A stretch of 64,000 nucleotides of DNA, taken from contig OY969703.1 of the NCBI GenBank assembly GCA_963702075.1, forward strand, positions 2,480,001-2,544,000, in the 5' to 3' direction. The first letter of the stretch is position 1; every line of letters starts with the position of its first letter. The notes under the pieces are model-generated. The model had not been told where the DNA came from and did no database searches. It saw only the letters and a list, made by a program, of their open reading frames with translations. Source of the DNA: VAYN01 sp963702075. GTDB taxonomy: Bacteria > Actinomycetota > Thermoleophilia > Solirubrobacterales > 70-9. Below, one piece after another: positions 1 through 8,273 of this stretch. A program made the translations under genes and the position numbers.

Positions 1-651
1 GGCCTGGGCCTGCTCCTCGGCTTGATCGCCCATCGAGTAGTAGGCGAGTCCGGCATTCTCAGGCTGCCCCTCGCGCCCCGCCTCGGACCAAGCCGCGTCG
101 AGCTTCTTCCGCATCTCCTCGAACTGGTCTGGCGGCGCCCCGCCGGCGATCCAACCGTCGCCGAAGCGGGCGGCGCGCTCGAAAGAGGCATCGACCGAGC
201 CACCGACCAGCACCCGCGGCAACGTCCCGTGGTCGGGGCCCATCTCGTCACCCTCCCAGACCTCCTTCATCCGCTCGAGCATCGCGTCGAGTTCCTTGCC
301 TCGGCTCCCCATCTCGACGCCGGTGATCTCGTAGTCGTCATCGCGGCCGCCGAGCCCGATCCCCAGCGTCATCCTCCCGCCAGAGAGCTTGTGGATGCTC
401 GCGACCTGCTTCGCCAGCGCCACCGGGTTGCGCCGCAGCGGCCCGAGCAGGACGGTGGTGGCGAGGCCGATCCGCTCGGTCACCACCGCCGCAGCCGCCA
501 GCGAGACCAGCGGCTCGAGGTTGGGGTAGGCGACGCGGTCGATCGTGCCGAGGCTGGAGAAGCCGCGCGCCTCCGCCCGCCGCGCCCACTCCGTCAACTG
601 CTCGCCGCTGGTGCCAGGGACGGCATTGGGAAGACCGATCGCAACCTTCAT
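1..651 (-). CDS. LLM-class flavin-dependent oxidoreductase (luciferase-like), 3' end outside window
   Basis: The visible 217 residues begin MKVAIGLPNA and continue as a luciferase-like TIM barrel. They include an early E-A-R-G-F-S segment, a T-x-R-I-G-L-A-T-T-V strand, the S-G-G-R-M-T-L-G-I-G-L-G-G segment near residue 90 and the L-V-G-G-S strand typical of F420- or FMN-dependent monooxygenases. These enzymes use reduced F420 or FMN in the cytoplasm; the substrate cannot be read. The ATG is preceded by GGAAGGAG at a spacing of 6, which fixes the start. It lies directly downstream of the TetR gene on the same strand, so the two probably form an operon. The protein continues beyond base 1. Confidence 0.85.
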   Translation of the reverse strand, partial: MKVAIGLPNAVPGTSGEQLTEWARRAEARGFSSLGTIDRVAYPNLEPLVSLAAAAVVTERIGLATTVLLGPLRRNPVALAKQVASIHKLSGGRMTLGIGLGGRDDDYEITGVEMGSRGKELDAMLERMKEVWEGDEMGPDHGTLPRVLVGGSVDASFERAARFGDGWIAGGAPPDQFEEMRKKLDAAWSEAGREGQPENAGLAYYSMGDQAEEQAQA

Positions 652-680
652 CTCAAGCTCCTTCCGACGAGGAATCTGGT

Positions 681-694
681 GGGTTCGAAAACCC
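681..694. other. short hairpin between tetR-like gene and oxidoreductase
   Basis: GGGTT-CGAA-AACCC, a 5-bp stem with a 4-base loop, lies in the 63-base gap between the two minus-strand genes. It is too short and lacks a T-run to be called a terminator. It could be a processing or attenuation site, or chance. Confidence 0.3.
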
Positions 695-714
695 TAGCTA
701 CCCACTTTCGCCGG

Positions 715-1281
715 CTAAGAAGGCAGCAACTGCCCGATCGCCTCGCGGGCGTAGGCGAAGACGCGAGGGTCGCCGGTGAGGCGATAGCGCGCATTGGCGC
801 CAAGGGCCAGCGAGTAGACCTCGAAGGCGAGTCGCTCGGGGTGCTCGACGCCGGCGATCCGGGCCTGGCTCTCCAGCCCACCCAGCCAGGCGTCGAGCGA
901 GGCGGCGATCGCGTCGCGGACGGGGCCGGGTCGATCGTCGTACTCGGCCGAGGTAGCCGCCCAGAAGCAGCCGCCCGAGTAGGTGTCGAGCTGCTCCAGG
1001 TAGCGCTCGGCGAGCGCTCGCAGCCGCGGCGCTCCCTCTGGCAGCTCCAGCGCCGGGTCCACCACCGCCGCTTTGAAGCGCGCGGCGGCGGCGGCGATCG
1101 TCGCCAGCTGCAGGTCCTGCTTGGAGCCGAAATGACCGAAGAGGCCGCTCTTGCTTAGCTGCAGCTCCGCGGCGAGCCGCCCGATCGTCAGGCCCTCGAG
1201 CCCCTCGACGGAAGCCAGGTCGACGGCGCGATCGAGGATCGCCTCACGGGTCTGCGTCCCCTTTTCGGTGACGGGAGTCAC
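715..1281 (-). CDS. TetR/AcrR family transcriptional regulator
   Basis: The 188-aa protein has the TetR N-terminal DNA-binding domain. Helices around residues 12-28 are followed by a helix-turn-helix at about 31-54 (L-T-I-G-R-L-A-A-E-L then S-K-S-G-L-F-G-H-F-G-S-K). The all-helical C-terminal ligand and dimer domain is of the TetR_C_11-like kind (G-G-C-F-W near residue 105). The start is GTG. A TATACT hexamer sits 8 bases upstream and a 12-bp perfect palindrome lies just beyond it, which suggests autoregulation. It probably represses itself, the oxidoreductase downstream and perhaps the divergent cupin gene. The ligand is unknown. Confidence 0.88.
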   Translation of the reverse strand: MTPVTEKGTQTREAILDRAVDLASVEGLEGLTIGRLAAELQLSKSGLFGHFGSKQDLQLATIAAAAARFKAAVVDPALELPEGAPRLRALAERYLEQLDTYSGGCFWAATSAEYDDRPGPVRDAIAASLDAWLGGLESQARIAGVEHPERLAFEVYSLALGANARYRLTGDPRVFAYAREAIGQLLPS

Positions 1282-1289
1282 AGACGCGG

Positions 1290-1295
1290 AGTATA
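1290..1295 (-). promoter_or_regulatory. -10 element TATACT of the TetR gene
   Basis: TATACT on the minus strand ends 8 bases before the GTG start and no Shine-Dalgarno lies between. This fits a leaderless or near-leaderless transcript. Confidence 0.5.
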
Positions 1296-1302
1296 GAAAA
1301 GC

Positions 1303-1314
1303 ACGAACGTTCGT
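1303..1314. promoter_or_regulatory. palindromic operator ACGAACGTTCGT
   Basis: A perfect 12-bp palindrome sits between the TetR gene and the divergent cupin gene, 7 bases upstream of the TetR -10 hexamer. TetR repressors commonly bind such symmetric sites in their own promoters, so this is the natural candidate operator. Confidence 0.6.
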
Positions 1315-1363
1315 TTATGAGCTGGCGCGGTGGGTGCCGGCAGATCGAGGAGGAGAGACGCAG

Positions 1364-1756
1364 ATGAGTGACTACGCGGTGAAGAAGATCGACGAGATGG
1401 AGGCGGTCTACCTCGGGGCTTTCAAACGGGCACGGGCCGAGCTCGGCGTCGAGTCCTTCGGGCTGCAGGTGATCGACATGCCGCCGGGCTTTGACGGCTA
1501 CCCCGAGCACGACCACGCCGAGGACGGCCAGGAGGAGGTCTTCTTCGCTTTGCGCGGCGGCGGCGAGATCGAGATCGAAGGCGAGCGCTTCCCGCTCGAC
1601 CCGGAGCACATGGTCAGGGTAGCCAGCGGGACGAAGCGAAAGGTCTGGCCGGGCAACGAGGGCATCCGCCTGGTGATCATCGGCGGCGTTCCGGGAGCGG
1701 TCTACGAGGCGCCCGCGATCAGCCACCTCGGCGAACCGGACCCGATGAAGAACTAG
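1364..1756 (+). CDS. cupin-domain protein
   Basis: The 130-aa protein is a single small beta-barrel cupin. The first metal-binding motif has an H-x-H at residues 49 and 51 followed by E57/E58 and a G-G-G-E turn. The second motif lies around residues 80-96. Metal-binding cupins of this size act as small dioxygenases, isomerases or sensors; no substrate can be inferred. The ATG at 1364 is chosen because GGAGGAGAG precedes it, although the frame is open further upstream. It is divergent from the TetR gene and shares its control region, so it may belong to that regulon. Confidence 0.8.
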   Translation: MSDYAVKKIDEMEAVYLGAFKRARAELGVESFGLQVIDMPPGFDGYPEHDHAEDGQEEVFFALRGGGEIEIEGERFPLDPEHMVRVASGTKRKVWPGNEGIRLVIIGGVPGAVYEAPAISHLGEPDPMKN

Positions 1757-1769
1757 CGGCAGGCGCGGT

Positions 1770-1775
1770 TAGGCT
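1770..1775 (+). promoter_or_regulatory. -10 element TAGGCT, leaderless-type, for the bactofilin-like gene
   Basis: TAGGCT lies exactly 6 bases before the GTG start at 1782, with no Shine-Dalgarno. Confidence 0.5.
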
Positions 1776-1781
1776 GGGGGC

Positions 1782-2687
1782 GTGCGCCGTGTCACGTCTC
1801 TGCTCGTCCTGATCGCTCTGGGCGCCCTCGCCCTGCCGAGCGGGGCTGCGGCGGGCGCCCAGAGCGACCACGGCGACACCGTCGTCGTGGTCAGCGGCGA
1901 CGTCACCGTCCCCCGCGGCGAAACCGTCGACGGCGTCGTCGTCGCCAGCGGCGACGTGCGGATCGCCGGCCGCTCGGACGGCGACGTCGTCGTCTTTTCG
2001 GGCGACGCCCTGGTCAGCGGCAGGATCGACGGCGACCTGGTGATGGCGAGCGGCCGGGCGCGGCTGCTGCCCAGCGCCTACGTCAGCGGCGACGTCAACT
2101 ACGGCGACGAGCGCCCGATCGTCGCCGGGCGGGCGATCGTCCGCGGCGAAGTCACGGAAAAGAACTGGGGAGACTCGATCGACTTCCTCCCCTTCGCCCT
2201 CGGCATCGGCTTCTGGCTGCTGATGAGCGGATCGGCGGTGCTGCTCGGCTGCCTGCTCCTGCTGATCGCCCCGCGCGCCGCCGACGCGATCTACGAGCGC
2301 TCGCGGGAACGGGTCGGGCCGCTGATTGCGATCGGGATCGGGATCGCGATCAGCCTGCCGGTGGCGGCGGTGATCGCCGCGATCACGGTGGTTGGCATCC
2401 CGCTGGGGATCGCCATCCTCCTCGCCCTGCTGCCGCTCGCCGCGGTCGCCTATGTCACCTCGGCCTGGGCGCTGGGACGGCGGATCGTCAAGGAACCCAG
2501 GAACCGCTTCCTCTCCTTCCTCGGCGGGCTGGCGATCCTCCGCCTGCTGGCCCTCGTGCCGATCGTCGGCGGATTCGTCAGCATCGCCGCCGTGGTCTTC
2601 GGGTTCGGCCTGATCGGCGCCGCTATCGGGGCCGCGCGTCAGCCCCACCAGCCGACGCCTGCCCCGGCTCAAAGCCCGGGCAGCTGA
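1782..2687 (+). CDS. membrane protein with bactofilin-like polymer-forming domain
   Basis: The 301-aa protein starts at GTG. It has a signal peptide (residues 1-24, ending A-A-A-G-A) and then about 100 residues of repeated V-V-x-S-G-D-V and D-G-D-V-V-V-F-S-G-D units. These short beta-strand repeats are characteristic of the polymer-forming cytoskeletal (bactofilin) fold. Membrane segments follow at roughly 135-165, 180-225 and 245-285. Because the repeat domain follows a signal peptide, it probably sits outside the membrane, unlike cytosolic bactofilins. Homologues of this architecture are usually annotated only as polymer-forming cytoskeletal proteins. The 3' end overlaps the convergent zinc-ribbon gene by 65 bases. 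Confidence 0.75.
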   Translation: MRRVTSLLVLIALGALALPSGAAAGAQSDHGDTVVVVSGDVTVPRGETVDGVVVASGDVRIAGRSDGDVVVFSGDALVSGRIDGDLVMASGRARLLPSAYVSGDVNYGDERPIVAGRAIVRGEVTEKNWGDSIDFLPFALGIGFWLLMSGSAVLLGCLLLLIAPRAADAIYERSRERVGPLIAIGIGIAISLPVAAVIAAITVVGIPLGIAILLALLPLAAVAYVTSAWALGRRIVKEPRNRFLSFLGGLAILRLLALVPIVGGFVSIAAVVFGFGLIGAAIGAARQPHQPTPAPAQSPGS

Positions 2688-2829
2688 GGACCGGCAGTCG
2701 CGGGTAACGCGGGAAGGCCGGGTCGGTGCGGGAGCGCTGACAGAGGGAGAAGACCGAGCCGCGGGTGTTGGGGACCAGCTGCTGGTGGCGGCAGCGGTCG
2801 CAGAGGCCGGTCTCGGGTCGTGGCGCCAT
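2623..2829 (-). CDS. small conserved actinobacterial protein with four cysteines (putative zinc ribbon)
   Basis: The 68-aa protein has C-D-R-C near residue 10, a single cysteine about 18 residues later (F-S-L-C) and a final C-P-G-F near residue 50. The layout matches a small family, common in actinomycetes, that reads G-L-C-D-x-C-x-H then R-G-S-x-F-x-L-C then P-R-Y-P-x-L-P-V-x-x-C-x-G. The conserved cysteines suggest metal binding; the function is unknown. The gene is convergent with, and overlaps, the bactofilin-like gene. Confidence 0.7.
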   Translation of the reverse strand: MAPRPETGLCDRCRHQQLVPNTRGSVFSLCQRSRTDPAFPRYPRLPVLSCPGFEPGQASAGGADARPR

Positions 2830-2909
2830 GCCCCGAAACTAGATCATCGTTTGCCGCGGCCGCCGCAAACTGCGAGCTCGCCAACGGCCTGTCCCGCCTC
2901 GCAGGGGCC

Positions 2910-2915
2910 TAGCCT
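2910..2915 (+). promoter_or_regulatory. -10 element TAGCCT, leaderless-type, for recD2
   Basis: TAGCCT lies exactly 6 bases before the GTG at 2922, with no Shine-Dalgarno. Confidence 0.55.
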
Positions 2916-2921
2916 TTAAGG

Positions 2922-5084
2922 GTGACCAGAGCAGCGACCCTCTTCGACGCCGACGCCGCCTCCTACACCGGGACGATCGAGGTGCTCGGCGTCATCTACT
3001 GCGCCGAGGACGACGGCTACGCGGTGCTCGAGGTCCAAGAGGTCGAGTCCGGCGAGGGGTTCGCGCTGGTCGGCCCGGTCGCCCACCTCGATCCGGGCAG
3101 CCGAGCCGAAGTCAGCGGCGAGTGGCAGACCCACAACCGCTACGGCCGCCAGCTGCGGGCGCAGGGGGCGCTGCCGCTGGACCCGGCCGATCGCGACGGG
3201 CAGGTCGCCTACCTCAGCTCGCTGCGCCACATCGGCCTCAAACGGGCCGAGAAGCTCTGCGACGAGTACGGCGAGGAGGTGCTGCAGAGGATCGCCGCCA
3301 ACCCCGAAAGCGTCTTCGGCTCGCTGCGCGGGGTCAGCGGGGACCAGGCGGCCGCGGCCGCCCAGTCCTGGTACGCGAGCCGGGCGATCCGCGACCTCCA
3401 CGTGCAGCTGGCTCCCCACGGCCTCGCCCACCTGGCGGCGCCGATCCACGCCCGCTACGGCGAGAAGTCGATGGCGATCCTGCACGAGGACCCCTACCGG
3501 TTGACCGAGGTGCCCGGCGTCGGCTTCGCCCGTGCCGACAAGATCGCCCTCGCCGCCGACGTGCCCCCGGAATCGAGCCGGCGCGCCCAGGCCGCCGCCC
3601 TCTACGCGCTGATCGAGGCCGAGGGCCAGGGCAACAGTTACCTGCCGCTGGAGGAGCTGACGCGGCGCACGGCGCGACTGACCGGGATCGCCCCCGACCC
3701 CGACGTGCTCGCGCAGGCGCCGGGGCTGGCCAACGAGGAAGGGCGCATCTACCGCGAACCGACCTTGGAGAGCGAGCGGGCCGTCGCCGCCACCCTCGCC
3801 ACCCGCGCCGCGGCTGCGCCCCACCTCGACCACGACCCGGGGAGTGAACCGGGCGACAAACTCACCGACGAGCAGTGGGCGGCGGTCCGAGCGACCTTCG
3901 AGGCCCGGGTCTCGGTCCTAACCGGCGGCCCCGGCGTCGGCAAGACCGAAACGACCAGGGCGATCGTCGCCGAGGCCGATGCTGCCAACGCGACGATCGC
4001 CCTCTGCGCGCCGACCGGCCGGGCGGCGCGGCGGCTGGAGGAGACGACCGGACACGAGGCGAAGACGATCCACCGCCTGCTCGAGTGGATGCCCGGCCGC
4101 GAACCTGCCTTCCGCCCCGGTCGCCCGCTCCCGGTCGAGCTGGTGATCGTCGACGAGTCCTCGATGCTGAACCTGCGACTCGCCGAGGTGCTCCTGAGCG
4201 GCCTCGCCGAGACGACCCACGTCGTCTTCGTCGGCGACGCCGACCAGCTGCCGCCGATCGGTGCCGGCAAGCCCTTCGAGGACCTGATCGCCTCCGGCGC
4301 GGTGCCGGTCGTGAGGCTGACCCAGATCTTCCGCCAGGCCGCGCGCTCGATGATCACCACCGCCGCCCACGAGATCAACCAGGGCCGCCCGCCGCACCTG
4401 GAGCCGGGCCCCGAGCAGGAACACGACTTTTTCTTCATCGAGCGCGGGACGCCGGAGCGGGCGCTGGAGACCGTGGTCGAGGTGGTCTCGGAAAGGGCGC
4501 CGGCGAGATTCGCCGTCGACCCGATCCGCGAGGTGCAGGTGCTGGCGCCGATGTACCGGGGAGTGGTCGGAATCGACGCCCTCAACGAGCGGCTGCAGAC
4601 GGAGCTCAACCCGCACGGCAAGCCCGCCCTCAACGACCGCTTCCGGATCGGCGATCGCCTGATCCAGACCCGCAACTCCCACGAGCTCGGCCTGATGAAC
4701 GGCTCGATCGTCTTCCTCCGCGAGGACAATCCAGGCGAAGAAGAGGTCGTTCTCGACACCGACGACGGCGGCAGCCTCGTCGTCCCCTACGGCGAGACCG
4801 GGACGCTGCGCCTCGCCTACGCGATCTCGGTCCACAAGGCGCAGGGCTGCGAGGTGCCGGTGGTGGTTGCCGTCTGCCACCGCTCCCACTCGCGGATGCT
4901 CAACCGCCCGCTGCTCTACACCGCGATCACCCGCGCCCGCAGCAGCTGCGTCGTGGTCGGCGACCGGGCGGTCCTCGCCGCCGCCGTCCACCGTGACGAC
5001 AGCGGCGGCCGCCACTCCGGGCTGGCGGAGCGGCTGGGCAGCCCTCCCCGGGACGAGGGAGCGTCTGAGCTGCATCTAGCCTAG
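2922..5084 (+). CDS. recD2: RecD2-type 5'-3' DNA helicase
   Basis: The 720-aa length is normal for RecD2. The N-terminal region has an OB-like segment and helix-hairpin-helix elements (around residues 100-145 and 195-210) that the recombinase-complex RecD lacks. Superfamily 1 motifs follow: Walker A G-G-P-G-V-G-K-T at residues 335-342, Walker B V-I-V-D-E-S at 408-413, G-D-x-D-Q-L-P-P, R-L-T-Q-I-F-R, and near the end V-H-K-A-Q-G and Y-T-A-I-T-R-A. No RecB or RecC gene is nearby, which agrees with the stand-alone RecD2 form. It acts on DNA in the cytoplasm, in replication or repair. The GTG start is supported by the TAGCCT hexamer 6 bases upstream. Confidence 0.93.
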   Translation: MTRAATLFDADAASYTGTIEVLGVIYCAEDDGYAVLEVQEVESGEGFALVGPVAHLDPGSRAEVSGEWQTHNRYGRQLRAQGALPLDPADRDGQVAYLSSLRHIGLKRAEKLCDEYGEEVLQRIAANPESVFGSLRGVSGDQAAAAAQSWYASRAIRDLHVQLAPHGLAHLAAPIHARYGEKSMAILHEDPYRLTEVPGVGFARADKIALAADVPPESSRRAQAAALYALIEAEGQGNSYLPLEELTRRTARLTGIAPDPDVLAQAPGLANEEGRIYREPTLESERAVAATLATRAAAAPHLDHDPGSEPGDKLTDEQWAAVRATFEARVSVLTGGPGVGKTETTRAIVAEADAANATIALCAPTGRAARRLEETTGHEAKTIHRLLEWMPGREPAFRPGRPLPVELVIVDESSMLNLRLAEVLLSGLAETTHVVFVGDADQLPPIGAGKPFEDLIASGAVPVVRLTQIFRQAARSMITTAAHEINQGRPPHLEPGPEQEHDFFFIERGTPERALETVVEVVSERAPARFAVDPIREVQVLAPMYRGVVGIDALNERLQTELNPHGKPALNDRFRIGDRLIQTRNSHELGLMNGSIVFLREDNPGEEEVVLDTDDGGSLVVPYGETGTLRLAYAISVHKAQGCEVPVVVAVCHRSHSRMLNRPLLYTAITRARSSCVVVGDRAVLAAAVHRDDSGGRHSGLAERLGSPPRDEGASELHLA
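5077..5082 (+). promoter_or_regulatory. -10 element TAGCCT, leaderless-type, inside the recD2 3' end
   Basis: TAGCCT overlaps the last codons of recD2 and ends 6 bases before the GTG at 5089. Confidence 0.5.
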
Positions 5085-5088
5085 GCGG

Positions 5089-5775
5089 GTGGAAGAGACC
5101 CGCATACCGTGGCGAGAGATCGCGGTCACCCTGGTCGGGATCGCTCTCCTGGCGGGTCTCGCCTTCGCGGTCGACCCGCTGCACGAGGCGGTCAAGGCGG
5201 CCCTGCAAGGCGACCACGACGAGGTCCGCCACCAGATCGACCGGCTGGGAGCCGCAGGGCCGCTGTTGATCCTCGCCCTCACCCTCCTCCACGCGGTCAT
5301 CTTCTACCCGGCCGAGATCGTCGACGCGGCGGCGGGCTACGCCTACGGCTTCTTCCCGGCGCTGGCGCTGATGACCTTCGGCTGGGTCGTCTCCGGCCTG
5401 ATCTGCTGGGCGATCGGCCGACGTGTCGCCCGTCCCCTGTTCGACCGCTGGTTCGGCAGCGCCCGCTTCGAGCGGGTCGAGCGGGCGATCGAGCGCGGCG
5501 GTCCCTCGCTGCTGATCGCGATGCGCCTGATCCCGATCCTCCCCTTCAGCATCGTCTCCTACGCGGCGGGAGCGGCGCGGGTGCCGCTCTGGCGCTTCGT
5601 CTGGACGACGGCCGTCGGCTACCTGCCGATCACCGCGATCGCCGTCTACTTCGGGACGCGGCTGGAGGGGCTGTCGCTGACCGACCCGCTGGTCCTCGGC
5701 AGCGCCCTGGCGCTGCTAGCGCTGCTCGCCATCGGCCACCGGGCCGCGCGCCGAACGAGCGCTAGCGACGCTTGA
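5089..5775 (+). CDS. TVP38/TMEM64 (VTT, DedA-superfamily) membrane protein
   Basis: The 228-aa protein has an N-terminal membrane helix, then the VTT domain. Key elements are the re-entrant segment with F-Y-P-A-E-I-V-D-A-A-A-G-Y-A-Y-G at about residues 70-85, the following helix, and the second conserved segment I-A-M-R-L-I-P-I-L-P-F-S near residue 148. A C-terminal helix follows. Members of this superfamily are integral inner-membrane proteins; several DedA-clade relatives move lipid carriers or lipids across the membrane, but the substrate here cannot be inferred. The gene follows recD2 by only 4 bases, yet has its own -10-like hexamer. Its 3' end overlaps the convergent protease gene by 14 bases. 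Confidence 0.85.
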   Translation: MEETRIPWREIAVTLVGIALLAGLAFAVDPLHEAVKAALQGDHDEVRHQIDRLGAAGPLLILALTLLHAVIFYPAEIVDAAAGYAYGFFPALALMTFGWVVSGLICWAIGRRVARPLFDRWFGSARFERVERAIERGGPSLLIAMRLIPILPFSIVSYAAGAARVPLWRFVWTTAVGYLPITAIAVYFGTRLEGLSLTDPLVLGSALALLALLAIGHRAARRTSASDA

Positions 5776-8095
5776 CCCGGAAGCGGAAGACCGCCGGCGT
5801 CGGATCGGTGAGGCCGCCGACGCTGCGGGCCTCTACCTTCAGCACGTGAGCGCCGGGCGCGAGCCTGCGGACGATTCGAGCGCGGCAAGGGGCAAACGCC
5901 GAGCGATCGACCCTGCAGAGGAAGGTCGATCCCCGCTGGTCGGACCCGAAGCGGAAGACCACCAACGCTCCAGCGCGGAGCGTGTGTACCACCTTCGGCG
6001 GGTGCCGCAGGATCGTCGTCTCGGGAGCGGTCGCCGGGGGCGAAGGCGTCGGGGTCGGCACCGCCGATCCGCCGCTCGCCGGGGGCTCGGTGCTTTCGCC
6101 CAGGGGTATTTTTTCCAGCGGAGCGACGGTTTCGCTCGGACCGTCTCCACCTTCGATCGGACCGGGAAGACCGTCGATCGCCGCGAATGCGTTGACCAGG
6201 CCGGCCCCGGCCGCCCTCGGGCCGAAGATGCCGACGGGGGCCGCCGTTTCGGTCAGGGCATCCCGAACCTGCGGCTCGGTCAGCGATGGTTTCGCCTGGC
6301 GCACCAGTGCCGCCACCGCGGCAGCGTGCGGCGCCGCGGCAGAGGTGCCGCAGAACCGCCAGATCCCTCCAGTGAGAGCGGCGAAGAAGCTGGTGGCCCC
6401 GCAGTCGGTGGCCGCGACATCGGGCTTGGCCACTTCTTCGGGCGACCCCAGGGGAAGCGCCGGCGCTTCCCCGTTCACCGGTCCGAAGTAATGCGTGACC
6501 GGGCCGCGCGAGGAATATCTCTCGACTTTGGCGCTGTTGTTGAACGGCACCGCCGCCAACGAGATCGCGCTGGCGGCGCCAGCATGGCCGGCGACCGTCG
6601 GACCGACGACGTCGCCCCCGCTCGAGACCGGGTACTCGGTGGCGCTGACGCCGCGACCGTTCTCCATCAGGATGAACTTGAGGCGCGGACTGAGACCGGA
6701 GAAGCGGTTGATCACCAGCTGCACCGTTTCCGAAGCATTCGTTTCGTTCGTCCATTCGACGATCTCGACCGGGCGCTGCGTGCCTTTGAAACCAGTGTTG
6801 GATTCCACCGAGCCCGCCAGGACTTCTTTGCCCGAAGCGGAGAGAAGGACCGCGTCGAGATCGGTGAGAACGCCGTTCCACGGTTCCGCCCACTGCAGGT
6901 CCAGGGACAGCGTTTCTTCGGGTTCGACCGTGATCCCGAAGGTCCGGTCGGTTTCCCCTCCCGGGTCGAAGTCCATGCAGTGGCTGCCGTGGAATCCTTC
7001 GAGCGCGGCTACCTTCGCCGGGCATGCGCCCGAGTCCCGAAATTCAGGTGCTTCCCATGAGGCGATCTCGTTGCCGCTGCCGTCGAAGAGGTTGTCGTTG
7101 CCGACCGCCGTCAGGTAGGTGACCCCTTCGGAGGTGACCTTGTCGATCGCCGCGGCCACCGGCCCGTCCTGGAAGAACGGCTCCTCGAGATAGCCGACGT
7201 CGTCGACGATCACGTCGGCCCCGGCACCGCCTGCGGATACGGGAGCCGCCAGCGCTTCGATGTTCGTCGCGAAGGATTCTTCGCTTTCGAAGGCGGTGGC
7301 GAAGGCGAGCTTGGCGTGCGGCGCGAGGTCGTGGACGATCTGCAGCATCGCCCGACCCTCGTCGCCGGCTTCTTCTCCCGCCCCCGGCGAGAACTCCTGC
7401 AGCACGTCGACCGGGAGCTGCTGATCGGAGCAGCTGCTGGCGAGGCCGGGAAGGTCGTTGGCGGCGACGTCCTGCTGGGCGCGGGTGGCAACTGCTTCGG
7501 TGGCGGCGTCGTAGGAGTCGGAGAGGACGCCGACGGTGATCCCGCTGCCGCGCAGGTCGAAGGCTTCGCGGGCTTCGCCGACGTGGAGCTGCCCGAGGCC
7601 CTCGGAGATCACCGAGCCGCCTTCGCAGGGTCCTTCGCCGACGCCGTAGACGACCGGCCGACGGGCCTGCCAGACCGCCTTGACGCCGGGGACGGAAGCA
7701 ACGGCCGCGAGGTCATCCGGGTTGACCGCAAGCGTCGCCGTCTGCTGCCTGCGGCTGGCGCCGAGGACGTGGGCGCCGGCGTCGCGCAGCTGCGGGACGT
7801 CGGCGATGGCGCTACCGGCAAAGCGGACGTTCACCTGCAGGCTCTCGCCGTCGCGGATCAGACCGCCGGGACCTTCGGCGCTGACTCCGAGCAGTTCTTC
7901 CTGGACCTTCGGCGCCTTCTCCGCGAGCGCCGGCTTCGCGAGCTCTGCCAGAAGCGGCGACAGCGGCCCATCGCTCTTGGCCAACGGCACCATCGCGCCG
8001 GCACCGGCGGGCAGTGCGCCGACGATCGCGGCCACGAGTAAGAACGAGCTCACCGCACGACGGCTGATGCGAAACCCTTGGGACATCGTCCACAT
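5762..8095 (-). CDS. secreted S8-type subtilase with Glu in place of the catalytic His
   Basis: The 777-aa protein has a signal peptide (residues 1-34, R-I-S-R-R then a hydrophobic core ending G-A-G-A). A propeptide-like region runs to about residue 180. The protease domain follows: V-G-V-L-S-D-S-Y-D with Asp193, D-E-G-R-A-M with Glu246, and G-T-S-A-A-A-P-H with Ser585. A linker rich in Pro, Thr and Ser and a C-terminal beta domain (from about 695) complete it. Classical subtilisins have H-G-T at the second site; here E-G-R occupies it, reminiscent of the Ser-Glu-Asp sedolisins. About 90 residues around 380-475 look like an inserted beta domain. The start could be Met1 or Met4. It is probably exported and possibly active. 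Confidence 0.82.
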   Translation of the reverse strand: MWTMSQGFRISRRAVSSFLLVAAIVGALPAGAGAMVPLAKSDGPLSPLLAELAKPALAEKAPKVQEELLGVSAEGPGGLIRDGESLQVNVRFAGSAIADVPQLRDAGAHVLGASRRQQTATLAVNPDDLAAVASVPGVKAVWQARRPVVYGVGEGPCEGGSVISEGLGQLHVGEAREAFDLRGSGITVGVLSDSYDAATEAVATRAQQDVAANDLPGLASSCSDQQLPVDVLQEFSPGAGEEAGDEGRAMLQIVHDLAPHAKLAFATAFESEESFATNIEALAAPVSAGGAGADVIVDDVGYLEEPFFQDGPVAAAIDKVTSEGVTYLTAVGNDNLFDGSGNEIASWEAPEFRDSGACPAKVAALEGFHGSHCMDFDPGGETDRTFGITVEPEETLSLDLQWAEPWNGVLTDLDAVLLSASGKEVLAGSVESNTGFKGTQRPVEIVEWTNETNASETVQLVINRFSGLSPRLKFILMENGRGVSATEYPVSSGGDVVGPTVAGHAGAASAISLAAVPFNNSAKVERYSSRGPVTHYFGPVNGEAPALPLGSPEEVAKPDVAATDCGATSFFAALTGGIWRFCGTSAAAPHAAAVAALVRQAKPSLTEPQVRDALTETAAPVGIFGPRAAGAGLVNAFAAIDGLPGPIEGGDGPSETVAPLEKIPLGESTEPPASGGSAVPTPTPSPPATAPETTILRHPPKVVHTLRAGALVVFRFGSDQRGSTFLCRVDRSAFAPCRARIVRRLAPGAHVLKVEARSVGGLTDPTPAVFRFRVKRR

Positions 8096-8182
8096 TGTTA
8101 TCGGCCGCGATCGCGTCTCGCCTGAAGGTGCGAGTGCTGGAAGTCACCGCCGTTTGATCCTGCTACGGTCCTCTCCGTTAGG

Positions 8183-8198
8183 GCCGGTTGATACCGGC
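8183..8198 (+). other. small hairpin in the cold-shock gene leader
   Basis: GCCGG-TTGATA-CCGGC lies 76 bases before the cold-shock ATG. Cold-shock mRNAs often carry long structured leaders. The 178-base gap between the protease gene and this gene shows no other clear feature. Confidence 0.3.
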
Positions 8199-8273
8199 GA
8201 AAGTTGTGCGTAGCGCTCGCAGTCGTTGCTTTTGCATCCTCCGCGTTCGCAGCACATGAAGTGGAGGCAATGC

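Noticed and set aside
1719..2672. Long open frame on the minus strand opposite the bactofilin-like gene
   Set aside because: Its product is low-complexity Asp/Arg/Gly/Gln sequence, a mirror of GC-rich codons. The plus strand has a signal peptide, repeats and membrane helices.
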